Under the pieces are notes generated by a model. The model ran no database searches and had not been told where the DNA came from. It saw only the letters and a program-made list of their open reading frames with translations. Of a DNA stretch of 64,000 nucleotides, positions 15,908-24,361 are shown piece by piece. The position numbers were made by a program, and so were the translations under genes. How positions within the stretch are numbered: position 1 is the stretch's first letter; each line of letters starts with the position of its first letter. The stretch comes from CAYPNF01 sp964411985 (GTDB taxonomy: Bacteria; Verrucomicrobiota; Verrucomicrobiia; Limisphaerales; J093): positions 44,174-108,173 of the forward strand of contig CAYPNF010000029.1 in NCBI GenBank assembly GCA_964411985.1, given 5' to 3'.

Positions 15908-16804
15908 ATGTCAGAGAAGATAGCGATCATCGGAGTGGGAAGGATGGGGCTCAACTTGGCCCGCCGACTCAAGGACCGGGGCTTTTCCATCGGAGCAGTC
16001 TACGACGCCCGCCCGCGTTTGGCGGCTTCCGCTGCGAAGGAATTGAACTGTGAGCGGGCTCGATCGGCACACCAGGCCGCCTCTCTTTCGAGCGTGGTGA
16101 TTACCTGCGTGACAGACGACGAGGCCATGGCCCAGCTTTACTCCCCCGGTCCGCGCAGCCTGCTACGAAAAGCCGAAGGCAAGCTCTTTATCAACACTGC
16201 GACTGTCTCGCCACGCACACACCTGGAAATTGAATCGTGGGCAATCAAGGCAGGTGCATTGAGCCTCGAAGCCTGTATGGCGGGGAGCATTTCGCAGGCC
16301 CGACAAGGTTCCCTCTATCTCATGTGCGCCGGCAGTCAGGAAGCCTTTCATCGCGCGAAACCAATCCTGGAAGTCCTCGGAACGACAGTGCGGCACTTTG
16401 GCCAAACGGGTGAGGCGGCCAAGATCAAGGCCTGCGTCAATATGGTCATGAACGTCAACACCGCGGCCTTGGCCGAAGGTTTGGCCCTGGGTGATGCGCT
16501 AGGTATCGACCTGGACACCCTCCGATCGGTCTTCTCGGAGACCGGGGCCAACTCCCAAGTCTTAAAGACGGACGGAGAGGACATGCAGAAGCGCGACCAT
16601 GCCTGCTTCTTCTCGGCGGAGCACGCCAGGAAAGACACGGCCATTGCGCTGCGCTTGGCCCGGCAACAGCGCCTGAATCTTCCACTAGCTTTTACCACCA
16701 AGAGGCAATATGACCGCATGGTGGCCTTGGGGTTGGGGGAATTGGACAAGTCGGGCGTAGCCGAGCTCGTGTTTCGCGGCCGGGGGTCGGCAAAGAAACG
16801 CTGA
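15908..16804 (+). CDS. NAD(P)-dependent beta-hydroxyacid dehydrogenase (3-hydroxyisobutyrate dehydrogenase family)
   Basis: 298 residues, the usual family length. The Rossmann motif GVGRMG is at residues 9-14. The substrate-binding segment 'EACMAGSISQA' (121-131) stands where relatives have DAPVSGG. Lys174 with Asn178 fits the catalytic Lys...Asn pair of the family. Members oxidise 3-hydroxyisobutyrate, tartronate semialdehyde or related hydroxyacids; some reduce succinic semialdehyde. The substrate cannot be assigned. It stands alone between divergent dnaK and a convergent Gfo/Idh/MocA gene. Confidence 0.85.
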   Translation: MSEKIAIIGVGRMGLNLARRLKDRGFSIGAVYDARPRLAASAAKELNCERARSAHQAASLSSVVITCVTDDEAMAQLYSPGPRSLLRKAEGKLFINTATVSPRTHLEIESWAIKAGALSLEACMAGSISQARQGSLYLMCAGSQEAFHRAKPILEVLGTTVRHFGQTGEAAKIKACVNMVMNVNTAALAEGLALGDALGIDLDTLRSVFSETGANSQVLKTDGEDMQKRDHACFFSAEHARKDTAIALRLARQQRLNLPLAFTTKRQYDRMVALGLGELDKSGVAELVFRGRGSAKKR

Positions 16805-16858
16805 ACGGTTCGCTTCGTTGACGGAACCTGCTATCCGCCTGTCGAAAAGATTCGGGGA

Positions 16859-18118
16859 TCAGAGCCGGTATTGGGGTATCTTGAGCAGTTCGCCACCTTT
16901 CAAGGCGGACTTGTGAGCGACGATTCCAGCCACGGTCATGTTGAGTGCTAGCACCACGTCCACGATCGGCTTGCGGTCGAGGAGAATAGCCGTCACGAAG
17001 TCGTTCATGAGATAGCCGTGCGAACCGCCATGGCCACCGGCGGAAACCCCGGGTGGCAAAGCAGGACGCTTAAGCTCGGGTAACTTCTTCTCCAAACCCT
17101 GATAGGCCCCGTAGAAGGAACCGAGGGTTCCTTTTTGCCCCCGAATCCTCCCCATTTCACCGCTGAAGCCCGGCGTATCCCAACTTACCGCCATCCGCGA
17201 AGTGCCGCCTTCGCTGGTGCGGAATAGGGCAATCTCGGTTCCAAAAGGATTCTTGTACCGGTTATTGGCAGGCTGCAGGTGGAAAATGTGGCTGGGCATG
17301 CCCATGCAAGAGACCTCCGTGAAACTCCCTCCAGTGACACAGACGTAGTAGGCGTTGGAATGGGTTGGGTACCATTGCGGCGGCAGGCCTACTCTCCAGT
17401 CTTTGTACGAAGGAATGGGCTCGTCCATGTAGTGGTAATACTCCCCTTCCGAATAAACGATTTTGCCCAGACCACCTGTCTCAAAGATCCGGCGCATGGC
17501 GTGGACCTCTTCGTGGAAGCAGGAGGTTTCGAACATCATGTACTTCTTGCCGCTGGACTTGACGGCGGCGAGCAGACGGTCTGCATCCTCCAGAGAGCCG
17601 AACACGGCAGGAACCGCACAAGCCACGTGCTTTCCGTGCTTCAACACTTCGATGCAATGACGTGCGTGGTTGGGAGCATCGGTTGCGACAAACACCGCCT
17701 CGATGCGATCGTCTTTCACGAGGTCTTCCAGCGAAGGATACGTCTTCTGACATCGGCAAACTTTCGCCAACTCAGCACAGCGATCGGGCAGAAGATCGCT
17801 CACGGCAACGATTTCCACATTGGGATGGTTTTGGAATCCGAACTCCGCCCCAAACTTGCAGACGCCATAGCCCACGATCCCGACCCTGATCTTACGATCG
17901 GAGACGGGTTTCCAGTCTTTGGAGGCACTGGGGTCCTCCGCGGCACGCTCGAAGCCCTGAATCACCTTCTCCGCAGGCGAACCGTGGGCGCTCACTCCAA
18001 GCGCCACGGAACCAAGGCCCATCACGCCGAGGAAAGACCTTCGATCGAGAGCTCCTCTTGTATCAGGTGCGGAGGGGGGAAAAGCTTGGGACAACGACGC
18101 CGAGTGTTTTGGATTCAT
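16859..18118 (-). CDS. Tat-exported Gfo/Idh/MocA-family oxidoreductase
   Basis: 419 residues. An N-terminal twin-arginine signal ('DRRSFLGVMGLGSVALGVSA', about residues 25-44) suggests periplasmic export. The Rossmann domain starts at about residue 76 ('IRVGIVGYGVCKFGAEFG'), and 'VEIVAVSDLLPDRC' gives the second strand. Where cytoplasmic relatives have the EKP motif this one has 'AVPAVFGS', a variant seen in exported family members. The C-terminal alpha/beta domain includes 'YYHYMDEP' and 'GGSHGYLMNDFV'. Likely function: redox or epimerisation chemistry on sugars with a bound NAD(P). The substrate is unknown. It is divergent from the OmpA-type gene. Confidence 0.85.
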   Translation of the reverse strand: MNPKHSASLSQAFPPSAPDTRGALDRRSFLGVMGLGSVALGVSAHGSPAEKVIQGFERAAEDPSASKDWKPVSDRKIRVGIVGYGVCKFGAEFGFQNHPNVEIVAVSDLLPDRCAELAKVCRCQKTYPSLEDLVKDDRIEAVFVATDAPNHARHCIEVLKHGKHVACAVPAVFGSLEDADRLLAAVKSSGKKYMMFETSCFHEEVHAMRRIFETGGLGKIVYSEGEYYHYMDEPIPSYKDWRVGLPPQWYPTHSNAYYVCVTGGSFTEVSCMGMPSHIFHLQPANNRYKNPFGTEIALFRTSEGGTSRMAVSWDTPGFSGEMGRIRGQKGTLGSFYGAYQGLEKKLPELKRPALPPGVSAGGHGGSHGYLMNDFVTAILLDRKPIVDVVLALNMTVAGIVAHKSALKGGELLKIPQYRL

Positions 18119-18208
18119 GGGTTTACTATGTATGGAAGGTTGAGGTCGTCAAGTCTGACCCTGCACATCCGAGTAGATTTTCCAGCAGGCAACCGGTAGA
18201 GTCCCGTC

Positions 18209-19024
18209 ATGCCAAAGCAGGCTTGGACATTTGTAGGAATTTTTACCGCGCTCTTTCTCTGCGGTGCCCTCGGACTGTATTCTCGCTCCCTAAAGCGCGA
18301 CCTTGCGGAGACGCAGAAGCAGACTGAGGAGGCGCGGGCGGCAATCAATAAACAGAAAGCGGAGATGGAAGAGATCCACCAGCGGGCGGCGCGGCAAGCC
18401 GAGAGGATCGAAGAACTGAAGAGAGAGCGGGACGCGGTGGAGATGGCGCAAAAGAGTCTCGAGAACGAAATGCGTAACGCGCTCGAATCGAAAGACGTCA
18501 CCATCTCGGAACTTCAAGGGAAACTCACCGTCAACATTCTAGACCGAATCCTTTTCGATTCGGGCGAGGCCATGCTCAAGCCGGAGGGCGAGAAAGTGCT
18601 GGAGCAGATTGCGGGTGTCCTGGCCCAGTATCCCAAACGCCAGATCCACGTGGTTGGACACACCGACAACGTTCCCATTCGCGCTGGGGCGCGTGGCAGG
18701 TTTGCGACCAATTGGGAACTGTCGGCTGCCCGGGCTATGGCCGCCGTGCGGTTCCTTTCCGAACGAGCCGGTGTCGATCCCAAGCGTCTGGGTGCGCTCG
18801 CCTACGGAGAGTACCGGCCCATCGCGGAGAATTCCACGCCGGAAGGGCGGGCCAGGAACCGAAGGATCGCCGTCGTGGTCTTGTCGGATGAAGTGGTGGG
18901 ATTGGATTCCACGAACGCGCTGCCCGCCAAGGTCGTGTTACCTGGGGCTGAGCCTTTCGCCACCACGAACTCACCTGCACCGGAACCCCCACAGACAACG
19001 AACAGCACCTCGGGCACTCCATGA
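18209..19024 (+). CDS. OmpA/MotB-type cell-wall-binding membrane protein
   Basis: 271 residues. One N-terminal membrane helix (residues ~7-25), then a long charged coiled coil (~28-105, 'RDLAETQKQTEEARAAINKQ'), then an OmpA C-terminal domain (~108-230) with 'NILDRILFDSGEAMLKPEG', 'VVGHTDNVPI' and 'NRRIAVVVLSD'. A Pro/Thr-rich tail ends the protein. The domain binds peptidoglycan, so the protein probably tethers the inner membrane or an envelope complex to the wall. Its TGA overlaps the next ATG (19021-19024), which couples it to the SagB-type dehydrogenase. Confidence 0.85.
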   Translation: MPKQAWTFVGIFTALFLCGALGLYSRSLKRDLAETQKQTEEARAAINKQKAEMEEIHQRAARQAERIEELKRERDAVEMAQKSLENEMRNALESKDVTISELQGKLTVNILDRILFDSGEAMLKPEGEKVLEQIAGVLAQYPKRQIHVVGHTDNVPIRAGARGRFATNWELSAARAMAAVRFLSERAGVDPKRLGALAYGEYRPIAENSTPEGRARNRRIAVVVLSDEVVGLDSTNALPAKVVLPGAEPFATTNSPAPEPPQTTNSTSGTP

Positions 19025-20658
19025 GTACCCCGCTGACGAATGATCCGTCAGAAGACGCAGCCCTGGAGAGGACGCTCGAGTATCACAAGCAGACCAAGCA
19101 CTTTCCAGGTCGATATGCACGCAGTTTGGGCTACCTGAAGTGGGAGGATCAACCCAACCCGTTCCGGGAATTTGCAGGAGCTCCACGCATCGAGCTGCCT
19201 CTTGGATGCGCGGCGCAGGACCGCCCGTTCGGAGAACTGTTCAATTCGGAGAAGCGATCGGGCGCTGGCTTGACCAGGGAGAGCCTGGGAGCTTTTTTCG
19301 AGCATTCGCTGGCTTTGTCGGCATGGAAGCAGGCCGGAAACAACCGCTGGGCACTGAGGATCAACCCTTCCAGTGGCAACCTCCATCCGACCGAAGCTTA
19401 TGCCGTTCTGCCAGCCTTGGCGGGTATCGGCTCAACCTGCGGTGTCCTTCACTATCTCAGTCGTGACCATTCGCTGGAGTTGCGCAGCCAATGGCCTGCG
19501 GCGGTTGCCTCGGAAGGATTCTATGTGGCATTCACCTCCATACCGTGGAGGGAAGCCTGGAAGTATGGGGAACGGGCCTTTCGGTACTGTCAACATGATG
19601 TTGGCCACGCACTCGCAGCAGCCCGATTCTCTGCCGCAGTCCTCGGTTGGAGGCTGGAAGTTCAAGAGATTCCCTTGGAGTTCCAGTCATGGTTGTTGGG
19701 ATTGGAAGAAGGCAGCCACCCCGACGAACCAGAGATTCCCGAAGTGATGGCGTGGGTTCACACTCGTCAGGATCCGCCCTTTGAGCTACCCGCTCTGGGA
19801 GCTCCGCTGCTGCGATTCGGTCGAGCAAACCAGTTGAGTGCGGGACACGAGCGGTGGCCGGTGATTGGAGAGGTCATCGCCGCGTCCAGTCAATGGAGCG
19901 AGTCCCCTGCCCCGCCCTTGCGACCCTCAGCCGGATGGCCGCACATCCAACCCGTCGAGTGCTCAAAGCCGGCAGCCCAGATCATCCGTCAACGACGCAG
20001 CGCCACGGGATTCGATGGTTCCACACCGCTTCCCCGGGAGGCATTCCTGCGGATTCTAGACCAAACCCTGCCCCGTCCCAACACTCCCCCGTGGGATCTT
20101 TGGAAACTCCCAACAGAGGCGCACCTCGTGTTATTTGTGCATCGAGTGACGGGACTGGTGCCCGGGCTTTACCTTTGGATTCGGGACCTGCGCCACTTGG
20201 AAGCACTACGGGCGGCCATGCGGCCTGAGTTTCGCTGGAAGTGCGACTCTCCGGAAAAGTGTCCTCTGTTCGAGTTAGCCCTCGGTGATTGCCAGGAGTT
20301 CGCGCGGACCGTCTCCTGCGACCAGGACATCGCCGCAGACGGTGCGTTCAGCCTGGGGATGGTGGCGCGCTTCGAACCCGTGCTTCGAGAGAGGGGGGCA
20401 CATTCTTACCGTGAGCTCTTCTGGGAGAGTGGCATCATCGGCCAAACGCTCTACCTAGGGGCTGAGGCGGCAGGGATGAGAGCTACGGGGATCGGCTGCT
20501 TCTTCGATGACGTCATGCACGATGCGTTGGGCTTCAAAGACTCGGCCTGGCAGAGCCTCTACCACCTCGCCATCGGAAGGCCGGTGGAGGACCCGAGATT
20601 GGTCACTCTTGCTCCCTACCTCCCCCGGGATCATGTCAGCCCGACCATCGTGCTTTGA
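19021..20658 (+). CDS. SagB-type dehydrogenase (tandem nitroreductase domains)
   Basis: 545 residues. The N-terminus 'LEYHKQTKHFPGRYARSLGYL' and the first domain ('ALRINPSSGNLHPTEAYAVL') are typical of SagB/ThcOx-like FMN enzymes. A second related half begins at about residue 320 ('QIIRQRRSATGFDGSTPLPREAFLRIL') and has 'GQTLYLGAEAAGMRATGIGCFFDD'. SagB enzymes oxidise azolines to azoles in peptide natural products, but stand-alone tandem forms are common and their substrates unknown. No YcaO or precursor peptide is visible here. The ATG overlaps the previous stop. Confidence 0.8.
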   Translation: MSTPLTNDPSEDAALERTLEYHKQTKHFPGRYARSLGYLKWEDQPNPFREFAGAPRIELPLGCAAQDRPFGELFNSEKRSGAGLTRESLGAFFEHSLALSAWKQAGNNRWALRINPSSGNLHPTEAYAVLPALAGIGSTCGVLHYLSRDHSLELRSQWPAAVASEGFYVAFTSIPWREAWKYGERAFRYCQHDVGHALAAARFSAAVLGWRLEVQEIPLEFQSWLLGLEEGSHPDEPEIPEVMAWVHTRQDPPFELPALGAPLLRFGRANQLSAGHERWPVIGEVIAASSQWSESPAPPLRPSAGWPHIQPVECSKPAAQIIRQRRSATGFDGSTPLPREAFLRILDQTLPRPNTPPWDLWKLPTEAHLVLFVHRVTGLVPGLYLWIRDLRHLEALRAAMRPEFRWKCDSPEKCPLFELALGDCQEFARTVSCDQDIAADGAFSLGMVARFEPVLRERGAHSYRELFWESGIIGQTLYLGAEAAGMRATGIGCFFDDVMHDALGFKDSAWQSLYHLAIGRPVEDPRLVTLAPYLPRDHVSPTIVL

Positions 20659-20660
20659 TG

Positions 20661-20864
20661 TCACAATTTGCGCATTTGGCTGACGTCGGCATTCCTTAGT
20701 TTCGATTTCATTGTGATCCCTTCCTTTGCGGCGCTGGATTCCACAAAGCGCACTGCCCGGCTCACCCCCGATTCATCATCAGCGTAGATCTTCTGCGCCT
20801 GGTTACCTAGCGCCATGATGCGATAAACGGCTTCTGCAACTTCAATCCTTATGGGCCGTGACAT
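20661..20864 (-). pseudogene. Remnant of a REP-associated (Y1-type) transposase
   Basis: From the ATG at 20864 the first ~30 residues (SRPIRIEVAEAVYRIMALGN, then 'QKIYADD') match the conserved start of RAYT/IS200-like transposases, which normally read 'ARPxRIExxGAVYHVxxRGN'. The family is 200-300 residues long; this frame stops after 67 and the second half does not match. The catalytic HUH and Tyr regions are absent. It lies at the edge of a region of several gene fragments. Confidence 0.6.
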
Positions 20865-21243
20865 GCGTGAATCCAGCCGCATGAGACTCCTTCGGACAAG
20901 CTCAGTATAGCACATCAGTCGGCTGACCCTTTTTATGGTGGAATTCTACCACCCGAACCGGTCATTGCGAGAAGGCATCAGGGGACAGTTCTGCCACAGC
21001 CAATGCATCGAGACGATCATGGCACAGAACACCGATGCCTGGGAAATGCAGGCCCCGCGGATGGGGGTACGTTGCTCCACTTTGCTTCCGCGCGAAGGTC
21101 CGGCGCTCACCTCGGCGCCAAGAGGCCGTAGTGCAAGAAAGTGAACGCGTTTGGAAAGCCTCACTCACAACTGCAAGGCAACCACTTACAGGCTTGGTGA
21201 GCAACCCAATTCTCGGCTTCTGGGCCCTCGTCGCGAGCCAGCC
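20865..21243. other. Non-coding stretch in the fragment-rich region
   Basis: 379 bases. Short frames exist on both strands but none has protein-like composition. No terminal repeats of an insertion sequence were recognised. Confidence 0.4.
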
Positions 21244-21420
21244 TCAGCGAGTGCGGCTTACCGCTGCAATACCCTTGGGCCGGAGCACCTGAATCGGGCT
21301 CGAAAGAGTGAGCTTGAAGGCGCAAAGCGTCCTTTTCTTCCCCTTCCGGAGCTGTGCGGCGAAAGCCTCCACGCTGCCCACCAGTTCCTCGGCGTCAAAT
21401 TCGATGTCTTTCCGTTTCAT
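21244..21420 (-). pseudogene. Truncated antitoxin-like reading frame
   Basis: 58 residues from the ATG at 21420 ('MKRKDIEFDAEELVGSVEAF', then 'KRTLCAFKLTLSSP'). This resembles the first third of XRE-type antitoxins that accompany RelE/HigB toxins, but the helix-turn-helix part that should follow is missing. The start overlaps the preceding frame's stop as ATGA. Inference: a decayed toxin-antitoxin pair. Confidence 0.4.
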
Positions 21421-21677
21421 TTCTTGACCAGCTTGCCGCGAATCTCGCTCACCACCTGCTCGACTGGGCGGCATGTCACCTTTCCTTCGCTCATCTCACG
21501 CGGGCGGCGATCAATCACCCCGCCCCATTCGGTTTCTGCTTCTGCCCTGGCTTTGCTGAGGTCAGCGATCCGCTTGGGCCGTCCCTGGTAATACCGGCGG
21601 TGGAGAATCTCGACCGCATCGGAAGTTGAAGCACTCTTGTGCTTGGCATTGGCATCCTTCACTTCCCCACTTTTCAC
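21417..21677 (-). pseudogene. Chimeric antitoxin-like remnant
   Basis: 86 residues if started at the GTG at 21677. Residues ~18-42 ('STSDAVEILHRRYYQGRPKR') resemble the N-terminus of an XRE antitoxin family. Residues from ~52 ('EWGGVIDRRPREMSEGKVTC') resemble the C-terminus of a short addiction-module antitoxin. The joint suggests fusion of two broken antitoxin genes. The GTG overlaps the stop of the zinc-finger-like fragment (GTGA) and the end overlaps the next frame (ATGA). Confidence 0.4.
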
Positions 21678-21823
21678 CTTCTTGCGAAGCTCGTCAAGGA
21701 AGCGGCTTTGGCCAACGACCGCCTCTGGCTGGCGCGTTTGCTGGCTCGCTGGCACTCGGCTAGGCCGCAGAAGCGTTGACGGCGAAGGTTGTGAGAGTCG
21801 ACCCTTGGGACGGAATCGAAGCG
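21674..21823 (-). pseudogene. Fragment of a Cys/Arg-rich zinc-finger-like protein (copy 2)
   Basis: Starting right after the DUF4143 stop and in the same frame, the translation contains 'HNLRRQRFCGLAECQRASKR' then 'ASQRRSLAK'. This aligns with residues ~25-50 of the frame at 23483 ('HRQRFCGQSDCPRASKR', 'SSQRRWLCK'). Only this central piece survives. The two copies flank the ATPase gene, as would follow from an insertion or a duplication. Confidence 0.5.
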
Positions 21824-23002
21824 TTATTCGTCCCACGCATAATCCTGAATGGCGCTCCAGGGAAGGTAGGTGACGCCATTGCGTTCCTGTTTGTCCGCGC
21901 CGCCATAAACCACCACGGACGCAGCAGCCTCTTTCACTTTGGCAAACATCGCGCTGATCTTGTTTCCATTGGCAGCCCAATCGGAGGAAATCGTTTGGCC
22001 GGCCTTCACCTCCACCAACTTCCAGGCCTTGCGCCCCTGCACCAAGATGTCGCTTTCCAGACCAGCCTTGTCGCGGAAGAAATAGACGCCGTTAGACTCG
22101 CCCCGGTTGAAACGCTGCTTGATGATTTCCGAAACCACCCAGGATTCAAAGATCGCCCCCCGCATCGGATGCACGTCCAATTGAGCCGCCTCGCGGATGC
22201 CTAGCAGCCAGCACACCAGCCCGGTGTCATAGAAATGTTGTTTCGGCATCTTGATCAGCCGCTTGGAAATGTTCCCGTGGTAGCTCGGCAGCCTGAAGGC
22301 GATAAAACTTGCCTCCAACACCGACGCCCAAGCTTTGGCCGTGGGCTGGGATACCCCGCAGTCGCCCGCAAGCGATGAAAAATTCAGCAGTTGTGCCACC
22401 CGCCCGGCACTCAACTGCACGAACCGCTGGAAGGTCACCAGGTCACCCATGTTGGAAAGGGAGCGGACATCCCGCTCCAAATAGGTCGCCACATACGCCG
22501 CCAGCCAGTCCGATGGCCTTAACCGCTGATCCAAGATGCGCGGATAGCCGCCGGTCAGGAGCGTGTCATTCAGAGTTTGGGGATGCTCTTCAAAGCCGAC
22601 CACCTCCTGCCGTGACAATGGCAGCAGGTGCAGCAGCGCCGACCGCCCCGCCAGCGACTGGGTGGTGGACTTCATGACCGCAAAATTCTGCGAGCCAGTT
22701 AGGATCCACCGCCCGGGCGATGGATCTTTATCGATGATCTCCTGTAGATACGAGGTAAGGTGCGCGGCGTTTTGAATTTCATCCAATATCGCCCCTTTTG
22801 AGAACTGTTTGAGAAACCCGCGCGGATCTTCCAGCGCGAACAGCCGCACGTCGGGCGATTCCAGCGTGGCGTAGGGGAGGTTGGCAAACACCTTCTGGCA
22901 CAAGGTGGATTTGCCACTTTGACGCGGGCCTGTCAAAACAATGGCTGGGAATTGCTTTGCAAGCGCCTTCAACCTGGGTTCGACATCGCGGGCTATCATC
23001 AC
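21824..23002 (-). CDS. AAA ATPase with C-terminal DUF4143 nuclease-like domain
   Basis: 392 residues and apparently intact. Walker A is 'GPRQSGKST' (residues 25-33) and Walker B 'GAILDEIQ' lies at about 90-97. The sensor-like 'WILTGSQNF' follows. The C-terminal DUF4143 region ends with 'FFRDKAGLESDILVQGRKAW' then 'LVEVKAG', which fits a PD-(D/E)xK-like core (Asp...Glu-x-Lys). Family members are frequent, scattered accessory genes of unclear function, possibly linked to defence or mobile DNA. It sits between fragments, with a perfect inverted repeat 20 bases upstream of its start. Confidence 0.85.
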   Translation of the reverse strand: MMIARDVEPRLKALAKQFPAIVLTGPRQSGKSTLCQKVFANLPYATLESPDVRLFALEDPRGFLKQFSKGAILDEIQNAAHLTSYLQEIIDKDPSPGRWILTGSQNFAVMKSTTQSLAGRSALLHLLPLSRQEVVGFEEHPQTLNDTLLTGGYPRILDQRLRPSDWLAAYVATYLERDVRSLSNMGDLVTFQRFVQLSAGRVAQLLNFSSLAGDCGVSQPTAKAWASVLEASFIAFRLPSYHGNISKRLIKMPKQHFYDTGLVCWLLGIREAAQLDVHPMRGAIFESWVVSEIIKQRFNRGESNGVYFFRDKAGLESDILVQGRKAWKLVEVKAGQTISSDWAANGNKISAMFAKVKEAAASVVVYGGADKQERNGVTYLPWSAIQDYAWDE

Positions 23003-23021
23003 ACGGACCTATACAACCCCC

Positions 23022-23052
23022 CGTCTGATTCAAAGTCAAACTTTGAATCAGA
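23022..23052. promoter_or_regulatory. Perfect 13-bp inverted repeat before the DUF4143 gene
   Basis: GTCTGATTCAAAG and CTTTGAATCAGAC are exact reverse complements with a 5-base loop (TCAAA). The element ends 20 bases from the ATPase start codon. It could be an operator, an attenuator hairpin, or the trace of a mobile-element end. It has no T tract. Confidence 0.5.
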
Positions 23053-23483
23053 CATACCAGGAAGCCGTCGGACCCTTTGGATCCGACTCGACTCAGACGC
23101 CAGAGCAGGGCCGACAGGACAGCGCATTTGCTGCGGCAGAAATCTTGTAACGCATCGGGCTGGTCCCCCTCGGGAAAGGCATCCGCAATCCCTGTTTGGG
23201 GCAGGCCACTGATGCGCTCCGGTTCGCCTTGTTGATGGGACCGCCGACAATTTCGCCAATACCCAGCACGGGAGCGGCGCCACCGGCGCACTCGCTCCAC
23301 GTTCTCGGGGCCTCGGAAGTAGCCCCGGTTGGCGGGCTTGCACAGCCAGCGCCGCTGGCTGGAGCGCTTGCTGGCTCGCGGGCAGTCGGACTGGCCGCAG
23401 AAACGCTGGCGATGGGCGTTGCGATAGTCGGGGTGAAAGGCCTTGGCGCAATGGCGGCAACGCCGGGTGATCGCGGGCTTCAT
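23053..23483 (-). pseudogene. Cys/Arg-rich zinc-finger-like protein (copy 1), 3' part degraded
   Basis: From the ATG at 23483 the first ~75 residues look genuine: 'RRCRHCAKAFHPDYRNAHRQ', Cys pairs at residues 9/12 and 29/34 that could bind zinc, then 'RGYFRGPENVERVRRWRRSR'. I recall proteins of this type recurring in verrucomicrobial genomes near mobile genes, but I cannot name a family. Beyond ~residue 90 the frame loses sense while a neighbouring frame seems to continue, so a frameshift is likely. The open frame then runs into the ATPase gene, so its natural end is unclear. Confidence 0.5.
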
Positions 23484-23667
23484 GGCGAAGCCAAGCTCTA
23501 ATCACGGTCTCGAACGCTGGCAATGAATCAGAGACTCAGTCCTGTGGCCAAATGTGCCAAGCTTACGATACCAATGGAGTTCGTAATGTTGACCTCAGAC
23601 TTTCAGCGTTCGCACGACCACGAAGGAGTTCACCACATCCTCTCCCTTCGGATGGTCAAAAGAGGCG

Positions 23668-24333
23668 CTAAGGGGACTTTGCTTGTATAGCCCGCAAGGC
23701 GGCTTTTGCGCCGTTTCGCACTTCCTTGGCTCGGTGCTTTGTTAACCGCACCACGGATGGTTCAAAGGTGGAAGCTCCGTGGCCGAGTTCCCGAACGCAT
23801 TGAAGCGCAACGCACAAGCTGGCCGAATCGCTGCTAGGATCGAGACTGTGAGCTAAAGAGTCACATACCTTCTCCGAGACTGGCATCCCTCGATCCTTGG
23901 CATATCTAATCATGGCACCGCAGGATCGCAACCTGATGGATAGTTCAGGATCGCCAAGGAAGCCCTCAAACAATACCAGGATATTCGTCCTATTCAGCAG
24001 CACTTTCAGTACATCAAGAGCGGCTACCCTGACCGCCGTATTTTGGTCAGACTTCGCGATCTCAAATACGTTCGTGATGATCAGAGAACTCACCCCCATG
24101 CTGGTAGGCTGCGCCTCCTGAAATGGCGCTTTGCTGTGTATGACGAATTCCCCAGGTCGACGATACCTTTCGCCAAGGATACTGAGGATCTCGATCTGGT
24201 GTGCTCGCTCGGATTTGCGAGCAAGGACGGCAAGCTCATCGTCCGCCCTTTCCGTCAAGTCACACGTTGCGGCATACAGCTCGTTCACATTGACGAGCAC
24301 ACACACGATAAGGATCGAGAGAATCGCCTGCAT
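23668..24333 (-). CDS. HEAT-like exported protein, candidate immunity partner of Rhs unit D
   Basis: 221 residues from the ATG at 24333, 29 bases after the Rhs unit D stop; an upstream in-frame ATG at 24408 would overlap that gene. The start opens a signal peptide or anchor ('MQAILSILIVCVLVNVNELYA'). The body is all-helical with HEAT-like repeats ('AVRVAALDVLKVLLNR', 'SIRLRSCGAMIRYAKDRG', 'VRNGAKAALRAIQAK'). Position directly after a toxin-like tip suggests an immunity function; the sequence alone does not prove it. Confidence 0.55.
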   Translation of the reverse strand: MQAILSILIVCVLVNVNELYAATCDLTERADDELAVLARKSERAHQIEILSILGERYRRPGEFVIHSKAPFQEAQPTSMGVSSLIITNVFEIAKSDQNTAVRVAALDVLKVLLNRTNILVLFEGFLGDPELSIRLRSCGAMIRYAKDRGMPVSEKVCDSLAHSLDPSSDSASLCVALQCVRELGHGASTFEPSVVRLTKHRAKEVRNGAKAALRAIQAKSP

Positions 24334-24361
24334 ACACCAAATCTCCACCAGAAGCGCAAAC

